A DNA stretch of 8,070 nt. Source: JANXQE01 sp035294005 (GTDB lineage Bacteria; Verrucomicrobiota; Verrucomicrobiia; Limisphaerales; UBA8199). Under the pieces are notes generated by a model that did not search any database, was not told the DNA's origin, and saw nothing but the letters and a program-made list of their open reading frames with translations. The stretch is taken from contig DATGLT010000400.1 of NCBI GenBank assembly GCA_035294005.1, positions 1 through 8,070 on the forward strand. Direction: 5' to 3'. This document shows, in pieces, positions 1-6,510 of the stretch. The translations under genes were made by a program, and so were the position numbers. The first letter of the stretch is position 1; the number at the start of each line of letters is the position of its first letter.

Positions 1-8
1 ATTGAGCT

Positions 9-626
9 CTAATCAATGGGTTCGCCTTTCAGGTCTTTCTTCATCTCCCGGAACAACCATGCCCGCGCGAACGCCCACGTCCGTTCGGCCGTTGCTGTCG
101 ATACCCCCAACTGTTCCCCAGCCTCCGCTTGGGTCAGCCCAGCGAAAAAGCACAATTGAACCAGCTCGGCCGCCTTCGGATTGGCGTGGGCTAATTTGGC
201 TAAAGCCTCGTCCAAGGCCAACAGCTCTTCGTCAGGTAAGGGACTGGCCACCTCCACCTCAGCAACATCCACCCGTTCCAACTGGCCACCATGCTTGAGT
301 CGGCGCTTGCGCCGTGCATTCTCTACCAAAATCCGCCGAATCGCTTCCGCTGCCGCGCCAAAGAAGTGCCGGCGCCCTTCCCATCCCCGTTCTTCCGAGC
401 CAAGCAGGCGAAGCCACGCCTCATGCACCAATGCTGTGGCTTGCAATGTCTGGCCCGGACGTTCCTGCGCCAGTTTCGCCGCAGCCAACCGCCTCAGTTC
501 CTCATACACCAGTGGCAGCAGGTCCTCCGCTCGAGCCCGGCCTTGCTCGACCTCCGCCAAAAATTCGGTCACGTCCCTCGTTCGATCTGCGCCCATCCCA
601 GACTTTGTTGATTTCTCTTCAGGCAT
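9..626 (-). CDS. ECF-type RNA polymerase sigma factor (Sigma70_ECF / TIGR02999-like)
   Basis: A 205-residue alternative sigma factor predicted to direct core RNA polymerase to a specific promoter set in the cytoplasm. Region 2 covers about residues 35-76 (LLPLVYEELRRLAA, then ATALVHEAWLRLL). A basic segment at about 82-114 (HFFGAAAEAIRRILVENARR) is a hallmark of the TIGR02999/PF07638 group, common in Planctomycetes and Verrucomicrobia. Region 4 with its helix-turn-helix covers about 155-195 (LTQAEAGEQLGVSTATAERT). Length is normal for the family. The ATG at 624-626 is used; a second in-frame ATG at residue 11 is possible, and neither has a clear Shine-Dalgarno. The stop lies at 9-11, so any co-transcribed downstream gene, often a Ser/Thr kinase in this family, would be outside the window. 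The family call is firm; its regulon is unknown. Confidence 0.93.
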   Translation of the reverse strand: MPEEKSTKSGMGADRTRDVTEFLAEVEQGRARAEDLLPLVYEELRRLAAAKLAQERPGQTLQATALVHEAWLRLLGSEERGWEGRRHFFGAAAEAIRRILVENARRKRRLKHGGQLERVDVAEVEVASPLPDEELLALDEALAKLAHANPKAAELVQLCFFAGLTQAEAGEQLGVSTATAERTWAFARAWLFREMKKDLKGEPID

Positions 627-847
627 TGGCTTGATAAACCAAGTAGGCCATCACATCACGCCTCTGGCAAGACCCTTTCCTGGAACGAGGGTTCGCGTGC
701 TTTCTTAGTTTAGTGGCGGGTGACCTGGGGAGACCTGAGGGAAGTCATAGGGAGATTACAACACAAGATTGCGATTGTCGTGCACCGTACCCGGCATGTG
801 ACCTCCACCTCTGACGGGGAAAGTGAGTTTCGGAAAAGGCTTGTCTT

Positions 848-866
848 TGTAGCGCAACGTGCTACA
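848..866 (+). promoter_or_regulatory. Putative operator palindrome of the toxin-antitoxin operon
   Basis: TGTAGCGCAACGTGCTACA is a 19-base near-palindrome: the outer six pairs are perfect (TGTAGC/GCTACA) and one further inner pair matches. It ends eight bases before the antitoxin ATG, where an RNA polymerase or ribosome site would lie. Ribbon-helix-helix antitoxins commonly repress their own operon by binding short palindromes in this position, so autoregulation is the natural inference. There is no recognisable Shine-Dalgarno between the palindrome and the start codon, so the transcript could have a very short leader. Confidence 0.55.
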
Positions 867-874
867 GTTGCTCC

Positions 875-1165
875 ATGAAGACGATACCGCTTTCAATCCG
901 TCTCGACGAAGAACTCCATTCGCTGCTTTCCGAAGGGGCGCGGCGAACGCCCTTGAACCGGCGGGAGTTGCTCCGGCGCACGCTCCGCCTTCACCTGCGC
1001 GACGTCATTGAGGCGGAGGCGGCAACCTCGACGCCGCGTCTCACCAATATCGCACCCTGGCCGCGCGGCGCCCTGGCCAAGGCCTACAAGCGGGTTGAGC
1101 GAAACTGGGAGAGCGTCGAGGCAACCGCTACCGCTGCTCAGGGCCGGCCCTCCTGGGATGATTGA
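875..1165 (+). CDS. Ribbon-helix-helix (CopG/MetJ-like) antitoxin
   Basis: A 96-residue small DNA-binding protein predicted to neutralise the toxin encoded immediately downstream and to repress the operon. The N-terminus has the ribbon-helix-helix pattern: a beta strand at about residues 3-9 (TIPLSIRL), helix A at about 11-24 (DEELHSLLSEGARR) and helix B at about 28-44 (NRRELLRRTLRLHL). The C-terminal half (residues 50-96) is variable and probably the toxin-binding tail. The ATG at 875 follows a palindrome at 848-866. The stop TGA (1163-1165) overlaps the toxin ATG by one base (TGATG), which implies translational coupling. The fold assignment rests on pattern and context; the exact antitoxin family (MazE-like versus another RHH group) is not resolved. 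Confidence 0.82.
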   Translation: MKTIPLSIRLDEELHSLLSEGARRTPLNRRELLRRTLRLHLRDVIEAEAATSTPRLTNIAPWPRGALAKAYKRVERNWESVEATATAAQGRPSWDD

Positions 1166-1491
1166 TGAAACCCTGGGAAGTTTGGGATTGGAGATTCCAC
1201 GATGCTGGCGAGCACCCAGCCGTGTTGCTCGGCACCACCGAGAGGGTCTCGCTCAAATCGCGGGTTTGCGTCCTGCTTTGCTCAACGCAGCGGGCCACGC
1301 GCAAACCTGAGTTGCACGAAGTAATCCTGAACGAAGCGGATGGTTTGGACTGGGAGACGCTCTGCAAATGCGACGTGGTCTATGCCGCACCCAGGTCTGA
1401 GTTGGTCAAACGGCGCGGCAGTGTCACTCCTGAGCGACGCCGGGCCATCGCCGAGCGGGTTATCCGTGCCCTTGGCCTTGCTGGGCTTTAG
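1165..1491 (+). CDS. PemK/MazF-like toxin (probable mRNA endoribonuclease)
   Basis: A 108-residue protein predicted to be the toxin of a type II toxin-antitoxin pair; MazF/PemK proteins cleave RNA at short single-stranded motifs. The sequence shows the expected order: an N-terminal WEVWDW strand, the HPAVLLG strand at about residues 17-23, the LLCSTQRATR segment at about 37-46, then EVILNEADGLDWETLCKCD at about 52-70, which corresponds to the MazF 'GL..DS...C.Q' core, and the RRGSVTPERRRAI tail. The HPAVLLG and STQRAT segments match where MazF proteins carry RNA-binding and catalytic residues. Start: the ATG at 1165-1167 is preferred; a TTG at 1162 is directly before it. It follows the antitoxin with a one-base overlap, so its synthesis is probably coupled. 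Family fairly sure; cleavage specificity unknown. Confidence 0.82.
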   Translation: MKPWEVWDWRFHDAGEHPAVLLGTTERVSLKSRVCVLLCSTQRATRKPELHEVILNEADGLDWETLCKCDVVYAAPRSELVKRRGSVTPERRRAIAERVIRALGLAGL

Positions 1492-1545
1492 ACCGATGCG
1501 TCTGCACCGGACACCGCCGCCTGCTCTCGGAGAATAGAAAATAAC

Positions 1546-1558
1546 CACGATAATCGTG
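1546..1558. other. Short perfect palindrome in the gap after the toxin
   Basis: CACGATAATCGTG has six-base perfect arms around a central A. It lies 54 bases after the toxin stop and has no T-run, so it does not look like an intrinsic terminator. The rest of 1492-1627 shows only a 17-base imperfect palindrome at 1577-1593 made of two CCTNAGG elements. Either could be a protein-binding site or chance. Confidence 0.2.
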
Positions 1559-1627
1559 TCCCCTAGCCGGCGTTCACCTCAGGTAACCTTAGGCATATTC
1601 GCGCGGAAATTCTTGATTCAACTTCAG

Positions 1628-2022
1628 ATGCCGAAAACAGTTAGCTCGCCGGTTAGGATCAAAGGGGACAGGCTGCGCGGAGCCCATGTTTCCGCGCGGC
1701 ACGGTTTTTGCCCGGGGCCACGGGCTGCTTTGCCCGCGCTGCCGAACTGGACGCAAACCCAAGGATCGGCTAAAAAGCAAACAGCGAAGACTGATCCAAT
1801 AGCCAAGGACCACGCGCCCCAGGTTGAGTCAGACCCCTCGATTCCAGCGGACTGGCTGGCGGAGTTTGAAGCAGCGGCGCAGCAACGTTTCCGGTACGCC
1901 TTCATCATACCTACAAGCCGGTGCTGGATGACGCGGCTTTTCGGGCATTCGACTCGACGGCCGATTACCGGTACTGGTGCGAAGAGAACCTGACCGACTG
2001 GCTCGGCTATGGGCCCGTTTGA
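1628..2022 (+). pseudogene. Frameshifted small conserved-looking protein gene
   Basis: I do not recognise a named family. One frame reads ADWLAEFEAAAQQRFRYAF up to base 1903. Beyond that it becomes Ser/Arg/Thr-rich nonsense, while the frame one base back continues convincingly with HHTYKPVLDDAAFRAF, then DYRYWCEENLTDWLGYG, and stops with TGA at 2020-2022. Joining the frames gives one acidic, aromatic-rich domain of about 60 residues, so a one-base deletion (or two-base insertion) near 1903 is the simplest reading. The junction sequence (GCCTTCATC) is not a classical slippery heptamer, so programmed frameshifting is unlikely. The 5' boundary is uncertain: ATG 1628 is the nearest upstream in-frame ATG, but the first 60 or so codons look weakly coding and include a strong hairpin (1675-1697). 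A sequencing error is the alternative to a true pseudogene. Confidence 0.42.
1675..1697. other. GC-rich hairpin
   Basis: GCGCGGA (1675-1681) and TCCGCGC (1691-1697) form a perfect seven-base stem with a nine-base loop. A run of five T's follows at about 1705-1709, but seven to eight bases separate it from the stem, so it is at best a weak plus-strand terminator. It may be a leftover of a repeat. It argues against this part being well-conserved coding sequence. Confidence 0.25.
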
Positions 2023-2104
2023 ATACCGTCAGGTACAGGCTCTGGTGACCGCCAACCGGTCTCGAGGAGACTGCCGTTCACTTTCTCCGTGGACGGGAGG
2101 CTAA
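2009..2104 (+). CDS. Doubtful 31-residue ORF overlapping the frameshifted gene
   Basis: The ATG at 2009-2011 lies 14 bases inside the end of the preceding broken gene in another frame and gives MGPFEYRQVQALVTANRSRG followed by 11 more residues to a TAA. The overlapping start is typical of coupled bacterial genes, and the first 20 residues have a reasonable helical composition. It could be the truncated start of a second gene of the same decayed unit. There is no Shine-Dalgarno and no recognised family. The following stretch to 2215 shows no gene and no convincing terminator. Confidence 0.15.
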   Translation: MGPFEYRQVQALVTANRSRGDCRSLSPWTGG

Positions 2105-2215
2105 CCAGGGGCTAGCTGGTGCAGACGATTTTTGTCGCCGCGTTCGAGTCGGTTTCCGGCCTCCGAACTTGCCAAACCGTCGTTGCTGATCCTGGCTCCC
2201 GTTCTGCTCGAGCCA

Positions 2216-5200
2216 TCATTCCTCGGGGGCCAATGAAAAGACAATTGGGCCGACCTGGGGTTGCGAGCGGAGCGGATCTCGCGGAAAAGGCGGCGCGTTC
2301 CAATCCAACCCCAGCTTGAACAACTCGGCGCGCATCTGCTGCAGGTCCCAAACCTGAACTTGCTGGTCCCATTCGAGCGCGAAAAGACGGCCCCCATCCC
2401 GGGAAAACCGCAGGCCCTTGAGGTTCGAAGTTCGGGGAGCCTCGAGACGAGCCAGCAACTCACCGGATGCGGGAACAACCAGATCAATAACCCCAGGGGA
2501 ACGCACCACCGCCAGGACTTGCGCGTCGTCTGAAAAGGCGATGGACCCCTCCGGATCCGCGGGATTCAGACGTGTCAGGGAATATTTAAGTTTCCAAGAT
2601 CCTATGGCCCATACGCCATAATTCGTGCCGCCGGTGACCAACCAACGGTTGTCCGGGCTAAAACAAACCCGCGCGCTATCGGAGGTGGGCAGGTCGCACA
2701 CAAAGCGGCGCGTTTGAAGGTCCCAAACACGTACGCCAGAACCTTTCCAGGTTCCGGAGGCAGCCCACTTTCCATTCTGACTTATGGACGGGTAGGCCGT
2801 CGCCGGGTGCGAAGCCAAGGCGAAGGCATTGGTGGGGTTTAGAATTTCATAAAAGGCGATGGACGCACCGGTGTTGTTTGCGACTGCAACCCAACGGTCG
2901 TCGGAACTCAAAGTGCCGGACCTGAAGTCCAGGCCCCGGCGGATGGTTTGACGCGGCCCAAATCGCACGAGGTTGGCGGCTTGACCCATTTGCCGCTCAA
3001 TTGGCCAAAGCGCTAACAAGCCATAACCGCAGGTAATCAGGTTTTGGCCATCGCGAGTGAATAATGCCGAGCGGCAGCCGCCGGGCAGCGACCAGGAGTT
3101 CCTCGGCCTAACGCGATCCCAAATCCTGACATGGTCCTCCATTGCGGCAGCAACCAACCGTCCGTCCGGGCTTACATCCACACTCCACGCGCCTCGACTC
3201 GCCGATTTTGGGCAAGTCAAAAGCGAAAAGATTGCACTGGGCTCGATCGCCAGCAGTCCAGCAGCGCGATCGTTCTGCACATACCCGACGCGTCGGTCAT
3301 CAAGATCAAATAAGACATTGCCGCACGCATAGCTCGGAGCCGTAATCAAACACTGAGCCGTGTCCATATCCCACAAATGAAAACGGCGATCCCAACTGCT
3401 GCTGCCCACCAAACCACCGGAGTGGCTGAACCCCACACTCACAATGTAGTCCTCGTGACCTTCGAGTTCCGTTTGTTTTTCACCGGTTTCCGCATTCCAA
3501 ATGAACAACCGGCCGTTTTCACAACCCACCGCCAGGGAGTTCCCGCTCGGACTCCAAGCCAGCGCTGTCACACGGGCTGGATGCGGCAGCGATTTTCGCA
3601 GGGCGCCGCCGTTGACTTCTCGGACCTCCACGTTCTTCAGGCCTTCACCAAAACCCGCTACCCAATCGGCTTGCGGGCGAAGGCGGATGACTCGGTACGG
3701 GTCCGCGACGCGGAAAGCGGGCAAGGGTTGGAATGGACTCAACCTGAACCGGTGGACCATTCCGTCCTCACAGGATGCGATAAACTGCTGGGCATCGGCA
3801 CTGAAATCCGCGGCCGACCAATTGGCCTGGTCTCGAATAACCTGGCCTTTGCGCTCGGTGTCCCAAACGACGCTGACTCCCGTTGAGTAGCGTCCGGCAA
3901 AAAACCTGCCGCCCGGGCTTAGACCGAACATCCACTCCAGCGTGCCGCCGGCGCTGGGTAACGTAAGGATCTCCGACCGGTTGCTGCAGTTGAGGACAAT
4001 GGTGCGACCATCATCCAAGCCGCGTGCGCAAACGCGAAGTGTCGGATCGTAACTCTCGATTAGAGAATCGACGTCCTGGTGGCTCTCCACAAACCTCAGG
4101 TCGGTCAGGGCCAAACTGCCAATCGCTTCAGAACGAGCCTGCACGGAGGCGCGAATCTCCGCGGCCTTTTTTGCCGCTTCGAGACTCTCGAATCTCTGAC
4201 CTTCTCGCCCGCTGAGCCGCAGAGCACGCGCTTGTGCCAGGTAGGATTCGTAAAGCTTTTCGGTCGCCACCATATGCGCCGCTCGGATTCGGAGAGCAGC
4301 CACGGCTGAGCCAACAGCCAAGGTCACAAAGGAGAGCAGGAGAGCACACATCAGTGCGGCCAGAGCACGCTTCCGCCTGGCCCAGCGCCACAGCCTTTCG
4401 GCCTGCCCCACAGGCCGCGCCAGAATCGGTTCGCCTGACAGCCACCGGTCCAACTCCTCGGCCAAAGCCTGGCACGAGCCGTAGCGGGCGTCAGGATCCT
4501 TTTGCAGGCATTTCAGGCAGATGGTGTCGAGATCCCTATCCGCCCTCGAAATAAACTTGTTGAGGCTGGGTGCTTCCTGCTCGGTTACCAACCGAAGCGT
4601 GTCGAAAGCCGTAGCCGCCTGGAACGGCGGACGGCCGGCTACCAGTGAAAACAAGATACTGCCCAGGCTGTAGATGTCCGCCGCTGTTGTGATTTTGTCT
4701 AAATTTCCAGCGGCCTGCTCGGGGGCCATGTAGCACGGAGTCCCGAGCACTCCCAGAGTTCCCGTTAGCTCATAATCTTCGGCAATTATTTTCGCCAGTC
4801 CGAAATCCGTTACATATGGGATGCCGTGTCGGTCGAGCAGGATATTGGTGGGCTTGAGGTCGCGATGCAGAACCTGGTGCTGATGGGCGTAATGGACCGC
4901 CTTGGCAACTGTGCAGACGATTCGCGCTGCGTCCCTGGAAGGCAACCGGCCATGCGAGGCGGACAGATGCTCCGCCAGGTTGCCACCCTCTATCCGCCTC
5001 ATGCTGTAGTAATGTTGCCCTTCGTGGATACCCACCTCGTAAATTGGGACGATGTTCGGATGGTCCAGCTTGGCCGCAGCTTCAGCCTCGATGTAAAACC
5101 TCTGCACCTGTTGCGCGCTGGCCAGGTGACCCGCCAATATCATCTTCAGAGCTACCGGCCGATTCAGGCTGACCTGACGGGCGCAAAAGACCACGCCCAT

Positions 5201-5428
5201 GGCGCCCCGAGCAATTTCCCCCTGGAGTTCATAATCGCCGAAGTAGCGCGAGAAGCTGCCGATTGCGAATCCTGCGGCTGCCACCGGTCCAGGTGGACTA
5301 AGCAGTTCTTGCTCCGGGAGTTCGGTAGCCAGTTGGATCAAGCAGGCCGGGCAATTGCGCCCGGGAGCATCCAGGGGCAATTCACCTCCGCAGCGTGAGC
5401 AGTTTAAGCGGGCAGGCATCGGCGACAC
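2216..5428 (-). CDS. Membrane Ser/Thr protein kinase with zinc ribbon and WD40 propeller
   Basis: A 1070-residue protein that should phosphorylate Ser/Thr on target proteins from the cytoplasmic membrane. A CxxC-12-CxxC zinc ribbon (C10, C13, C26, C29) starts it. The kinase domain spans about 66-330 with all key residues: glycine loop GEIARGAMG (70-78), Lys95 (VALK), Glu114, HRDLKPTN (188-195), DFG (208-210) and APE (235-237). One transmembrane helix lies at about 355-379 after a basic stretch (RRKR), placing the kinase inside and the rest outside. A helical linker (about 385-435) leads to WD40-like repeats from about 500 to 1030 (for example FIWNAETGE, FHLWDMDT, VRIWD, VRVWDLQT, VQVWDLQQ), probably a large or double propeller. 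The start is GTG at 5426-5428; ATG at 5417-5419 would remove three residues. Neither has a clear ribosome site. The gene lies 35 bases after the sigma factor and is almost surely co-transcribed. Substrate and ligand are unknown. Confidence 0.95.
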   Translation of the reverse strand: MSPMPARLNCSRCGGELPLDAPGRNCPACLIQLATELPEQELLSPPGPVAAAGFAIGSFSRYFGDYELQGEIARGAMGVVFCARQVSLNRPVALKMILAGHLASAQQVQRFYIEAEAAAKLDHPNIVPIYEVGIHEGQHYYSMRRIEGGNLAEHLSASHGRLPSRDAARIVCTVAKAVHYAHQHQVLHRDLKPTNILLDRHGIPYVTDFGLAKIIAEDYELTGTLGVLGTPCYMAPEQAAGNLDKITTAADIYSLGSILFSLVAGRPPFQAATAFDTLRLVTEQEAPSLNKFISRADRDLDTICLKCLQKDPDARYGSCQALAEELDRWLSGEPILARPVGQAERLWRWARRKRALAALMCALLLSFVTLAVGSAVAALRIRAAHMVATEKLYESYLAQARALRLSGREGQRFESLEAAKKAAEIRASVQARSEAIGSLALTDLRFVESHQDVDSLIESYDPTLRVCARGLDDGRTIVLNCSNRSEILTLPSAGGTLEWMFGLSPGGRFFAGRYSTGVSVVWDTERKGQVIRDQANWSAADFSADAQQFIASCEDGMVHRFRLSPFQPLPAFRVADPYRVIRLRPQADWVAGFGEGLKNVEVREVNGGALRKSLPHPARVTALAWSPSGNSLAVGCENGRLFIWNAETGEKQTELEGHEDYIVSVGFSHSGGLVGSSSWDRRFHLWDMDTAQCLITAPSYACGNVLFDLDDRRVGYVQNDRAAGLLAIEPSAIFSLLTCPKSASRGAWSVDVSPDGRLVAAAMEDHVRIWDRVRPRNSWSLPGGCRSALFTRDGQNLITCGYGLLALWPIERQMGQAANLVRFGPRQTIRRGLDFRSGTLSSDDRWVAVANNTGASIAFYEILNPTNAFALASHPATAYPSISQNGKWAASGTWKGSGVRVWDLQTRRFVCDLPTSDSARVCFSPDNRWLVTGGTNYGVWAIGSWKLKYSLTRLNPADPEGSIAFSDDAQVLAVVRSPGVIDLVVPASGELLARLEAPRTSNLKGLRFSRDGGRLFALEWDQQVQVWDLQQMRAELFKLGLDWNAPPFPRDPLRSQPQVGPIVFSLAPEE

Positions 5429-5463
5429 TCATTCAGACACAAATACCCAAAAAGGTTACTAAA

Positions 5464-6210
5464 TTAGCTCTTCAAGGCCGAAAAAAGATATCGAATCTCC
5501 GCTTCGACCTCATCCGGAGAGGCCACGGTTTCAGCGATCTCCATCCGGAGCAGCTTTCCATAGCGATGCCGCAGCCGGTGGACCGCGACCTTGAAAGCAC
5601 CCTCGGTCATTCCCAAATTGGCCGCCAGTTGCCCATAGCTTTGGTCACCGCGATCTCCGGAGAGCAGGTGTTGGGCGGATTCAAACAGCTTCTGCTGCTC
5701 GGCGAGTAGGCATTCCTTTCTTAGGCGTTCGAATGCTCGCTCCAAAAGGGTCATCGCCCAGCGCCGCTCGTAAACGAATTGCGCGCTGGCCGAGTCCACC
5801 GGTTCTCGCAAATACCGGCCTTCGGCGTCGGTTTCTTGCAGGGAAACCACGCTCGCTCCCCCGCCTCGCTTTTGCCGGTTGGCCCGCGCCCATTCCTTCG
5901 CCAGAAAGTGTTCCAACGAGACGATGAGAAAAGTCCTGAAGCGGCCTTTGCGTTGCTCGATGGTAGCCAGGAAATTGCCTTTGAGCAGGCGCGCAAAGAA
6001 CTCCTGGGTGAGATCCTGGGCGTCATGCGGCGCGTATCCCTTGCGTCGCACATACGCGTAAAGCGGGTACCAGTAACCGGCGCAGAGTTTCTCCAGCGCC
6101 TCACGAGAGCGGGGCGACTCTGTTTCTTTTGCCGTGAGCACTACGCTCCAATGCGTCGTGGCGAACCATTCCGGCCCCTGTACCAACCGATTCGTCTGGC
6201 GCTCTGGCAT
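5464..6210 (-). CDS. ECF-type RNA polymerase sigma factor paired with the kinase
   Basis: A 248-residue sigma-70-family protein of the type found beside Hanks-type kinases in Planctomycetes and Verrucomicrobia. Region 2 covers about residues 42-110 (YWYPLYAYVRRKGY, DAQDLTQEFFARLL, then RFRTFLIVSLEHFLAKEWAR). Region 4 covers about 190-225 (SYGQLAANLGMTEGAFKVAV, then HRLRHRYGKLLR). The N-terminus (FATTHWSVVL) and the C-terminal tail (DEVEAEIRYLFSAL) are characteristic of this subgroup and longer than a minimal ECF factor; the tail may be a regulatory surface. No anti-sigma factor gene is adjacent, so phosphorylation by the downstream kinase is an attractive but unproven control. The ATG at 6208-6210 is used, without an evident Shine-Dalgarno. 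It is transcribed divergently from the YD-repeat protein gene across a 265-base gap. Confidence 0.92.
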   Translation of the reverse strand: MPERQTNRLVQGPEWFATTHWSVVLTAKETESPRSREALEKLCAGYWYPLYAYVRRKGYAPHDAQDLTQEFFARLLKGNFLATIEQRKGRFRTFLIVSLEHFLAKEWARANRQKRGGGASVVSLQETDAEGRYLREPVDSASAQFVYERRWAMTLLERAFERLRKECLLAEQQKLFESAQHLLSGDRGDQSYGQLAANLGMTEGAFKVAVHRLRHRYGKLLRMEIAETVASPDEVEAEIRYLFSALKS

Positions 6211-6384
6211 TGACGTTTCAATCCGCTAAGTAAGCCCGTCCATGATAGCACAACCCGCACAGAGGCATAAACACAAATGGGGTCAAAACAACCGCTACGC
6301 GGGCGTTCAATGGGGCAGCTGAAAAGCCATTCAGCGGGGGCAAACGTTCGTTCGGCCAGCACGCTAAGTGCAAAACGGTGCAAC

Positions 6385-6419
6385 CTGAAATTTTCAGTAA
6401 CCTTTCCCGAATTTTCAGT
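6385..6419. promoter_or_regulatory. Palindrome plus direct repeat in the divergent intergenic region
   Basis: CTGAAATTTTCAG (6385-6397) is a perfect six-plus-one-plus-six palindrome. Its right part, AATTTTCAGT (6389-6398), recurs exactly at 6410-6419, a start-to-start spacing of 21 bases or two helical turns. Such spacing suits a dimeric regulator binding the same DNA face, so this is a candidate operator for the large plus-strand gene, the minus-strand sigma factor, or both. No convincing -35/-10 pair was identified nearby. Confidence 0.35.
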
Positions 6420-6434
6420 CTTAACGGATTGTTC

Positions 6435-6460
6435 CTCCGGATATGCCAATGCGGCCGGAG
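6435..6460 (+). promoter_or_regulatory. Hairpin sequestering a GGAG ribosome-binding sequence
   Basis: CTCCGG (6435-6440) pairs perfectly with CCGGAG (6455-6460) across a 14-base loop. The right arm contains the only good Shine-Dalgarno core upstream of the large gene (GGAG, 6457-6460). It sits 8 bases from an ATG at 6469, ideal spacing, but 15 bases from the ATG at 6476. In mRNA this could limit translation initiation. The stem is short, so chance is possible. Confidence 0.3.
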
Positions 6461-6468
6461 TCTGCCGA

Positions 6469-6510
6469 ATGAATCATGACATCGTTAAGTTTGCTGATGA
6501 CAATTGTTAA
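6469..6510 (+). CDS. Possible 13-codon leader ORF overlapping the large gene start
   Basis: ATG at 6469 encodes MNHDIVKFADDNC and ends with TAA at 6508-6510. It has the best-spaced Shine-Dalgarno in the region (GGAG, 8 bases upstream), unlike most genes here. Its stop lies 11 bases beyond the ATG at 6497 of the large gene, so ribosomes ending here could re-initiate at 6497. It may be a translational leader peptide or simply fortuitous; there is no homology to rely on. Confidence 0.22.
   Translation: MNHDIVKFADDNC

Noticed and set aside
181..708. 175-residue plus-strand ORF antisense to the first sigma factor
   Set aside because: Ser/Arg/Pro-rich shadow translation; the minus strand encodes a full-length sigma factor.
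722..742. Two adjacent copies of GACCTGRGG upstream of the toxin-antitoxin pair
   Set aside because: Only two short imperfect copies about 130 bases from either gene start; no sign of a longer repeat array.
1577..1593. Pair of CCTNAGG elements forming an imperfect 17-base palindrome
   Set aside because: Three mismatched or central positions and no gene start at a suitable distance; likely chance.
1686..1802. 38-residue ORF with a CPRC motif and basic tail, in another frame of the decayed region
   Set aside because: Interesting composition (GLLCPRCRTGRKPK), but a single CxxC, no partner cysteines, no ribosome site, and overlap with the strong hairpin. Too little to call a gene or an integrase remnant.
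1901..1911. Programmed frameshift at the break in the small gene
   Set aside because: The site lacks a slippery heptamer and a clear downstream stimulator, so an ordinary indel or sequencing error explains it better.
2105..2215. Terminator between the plus-strand remnant and the end of the kinase gene
   Set aside because: Only weak three- to four-base stems near the T-run at about 2127-2133; no stable hairpin followed by T's on either strand.
4826..5398. 190-residue plus-strand ORF antisense to the kinase domain
   Set aside because: It overlaps a kinase domain with every catalytic motif intact; the antisense reading has no domain pattern and is a by-product of GC-rich codon use.
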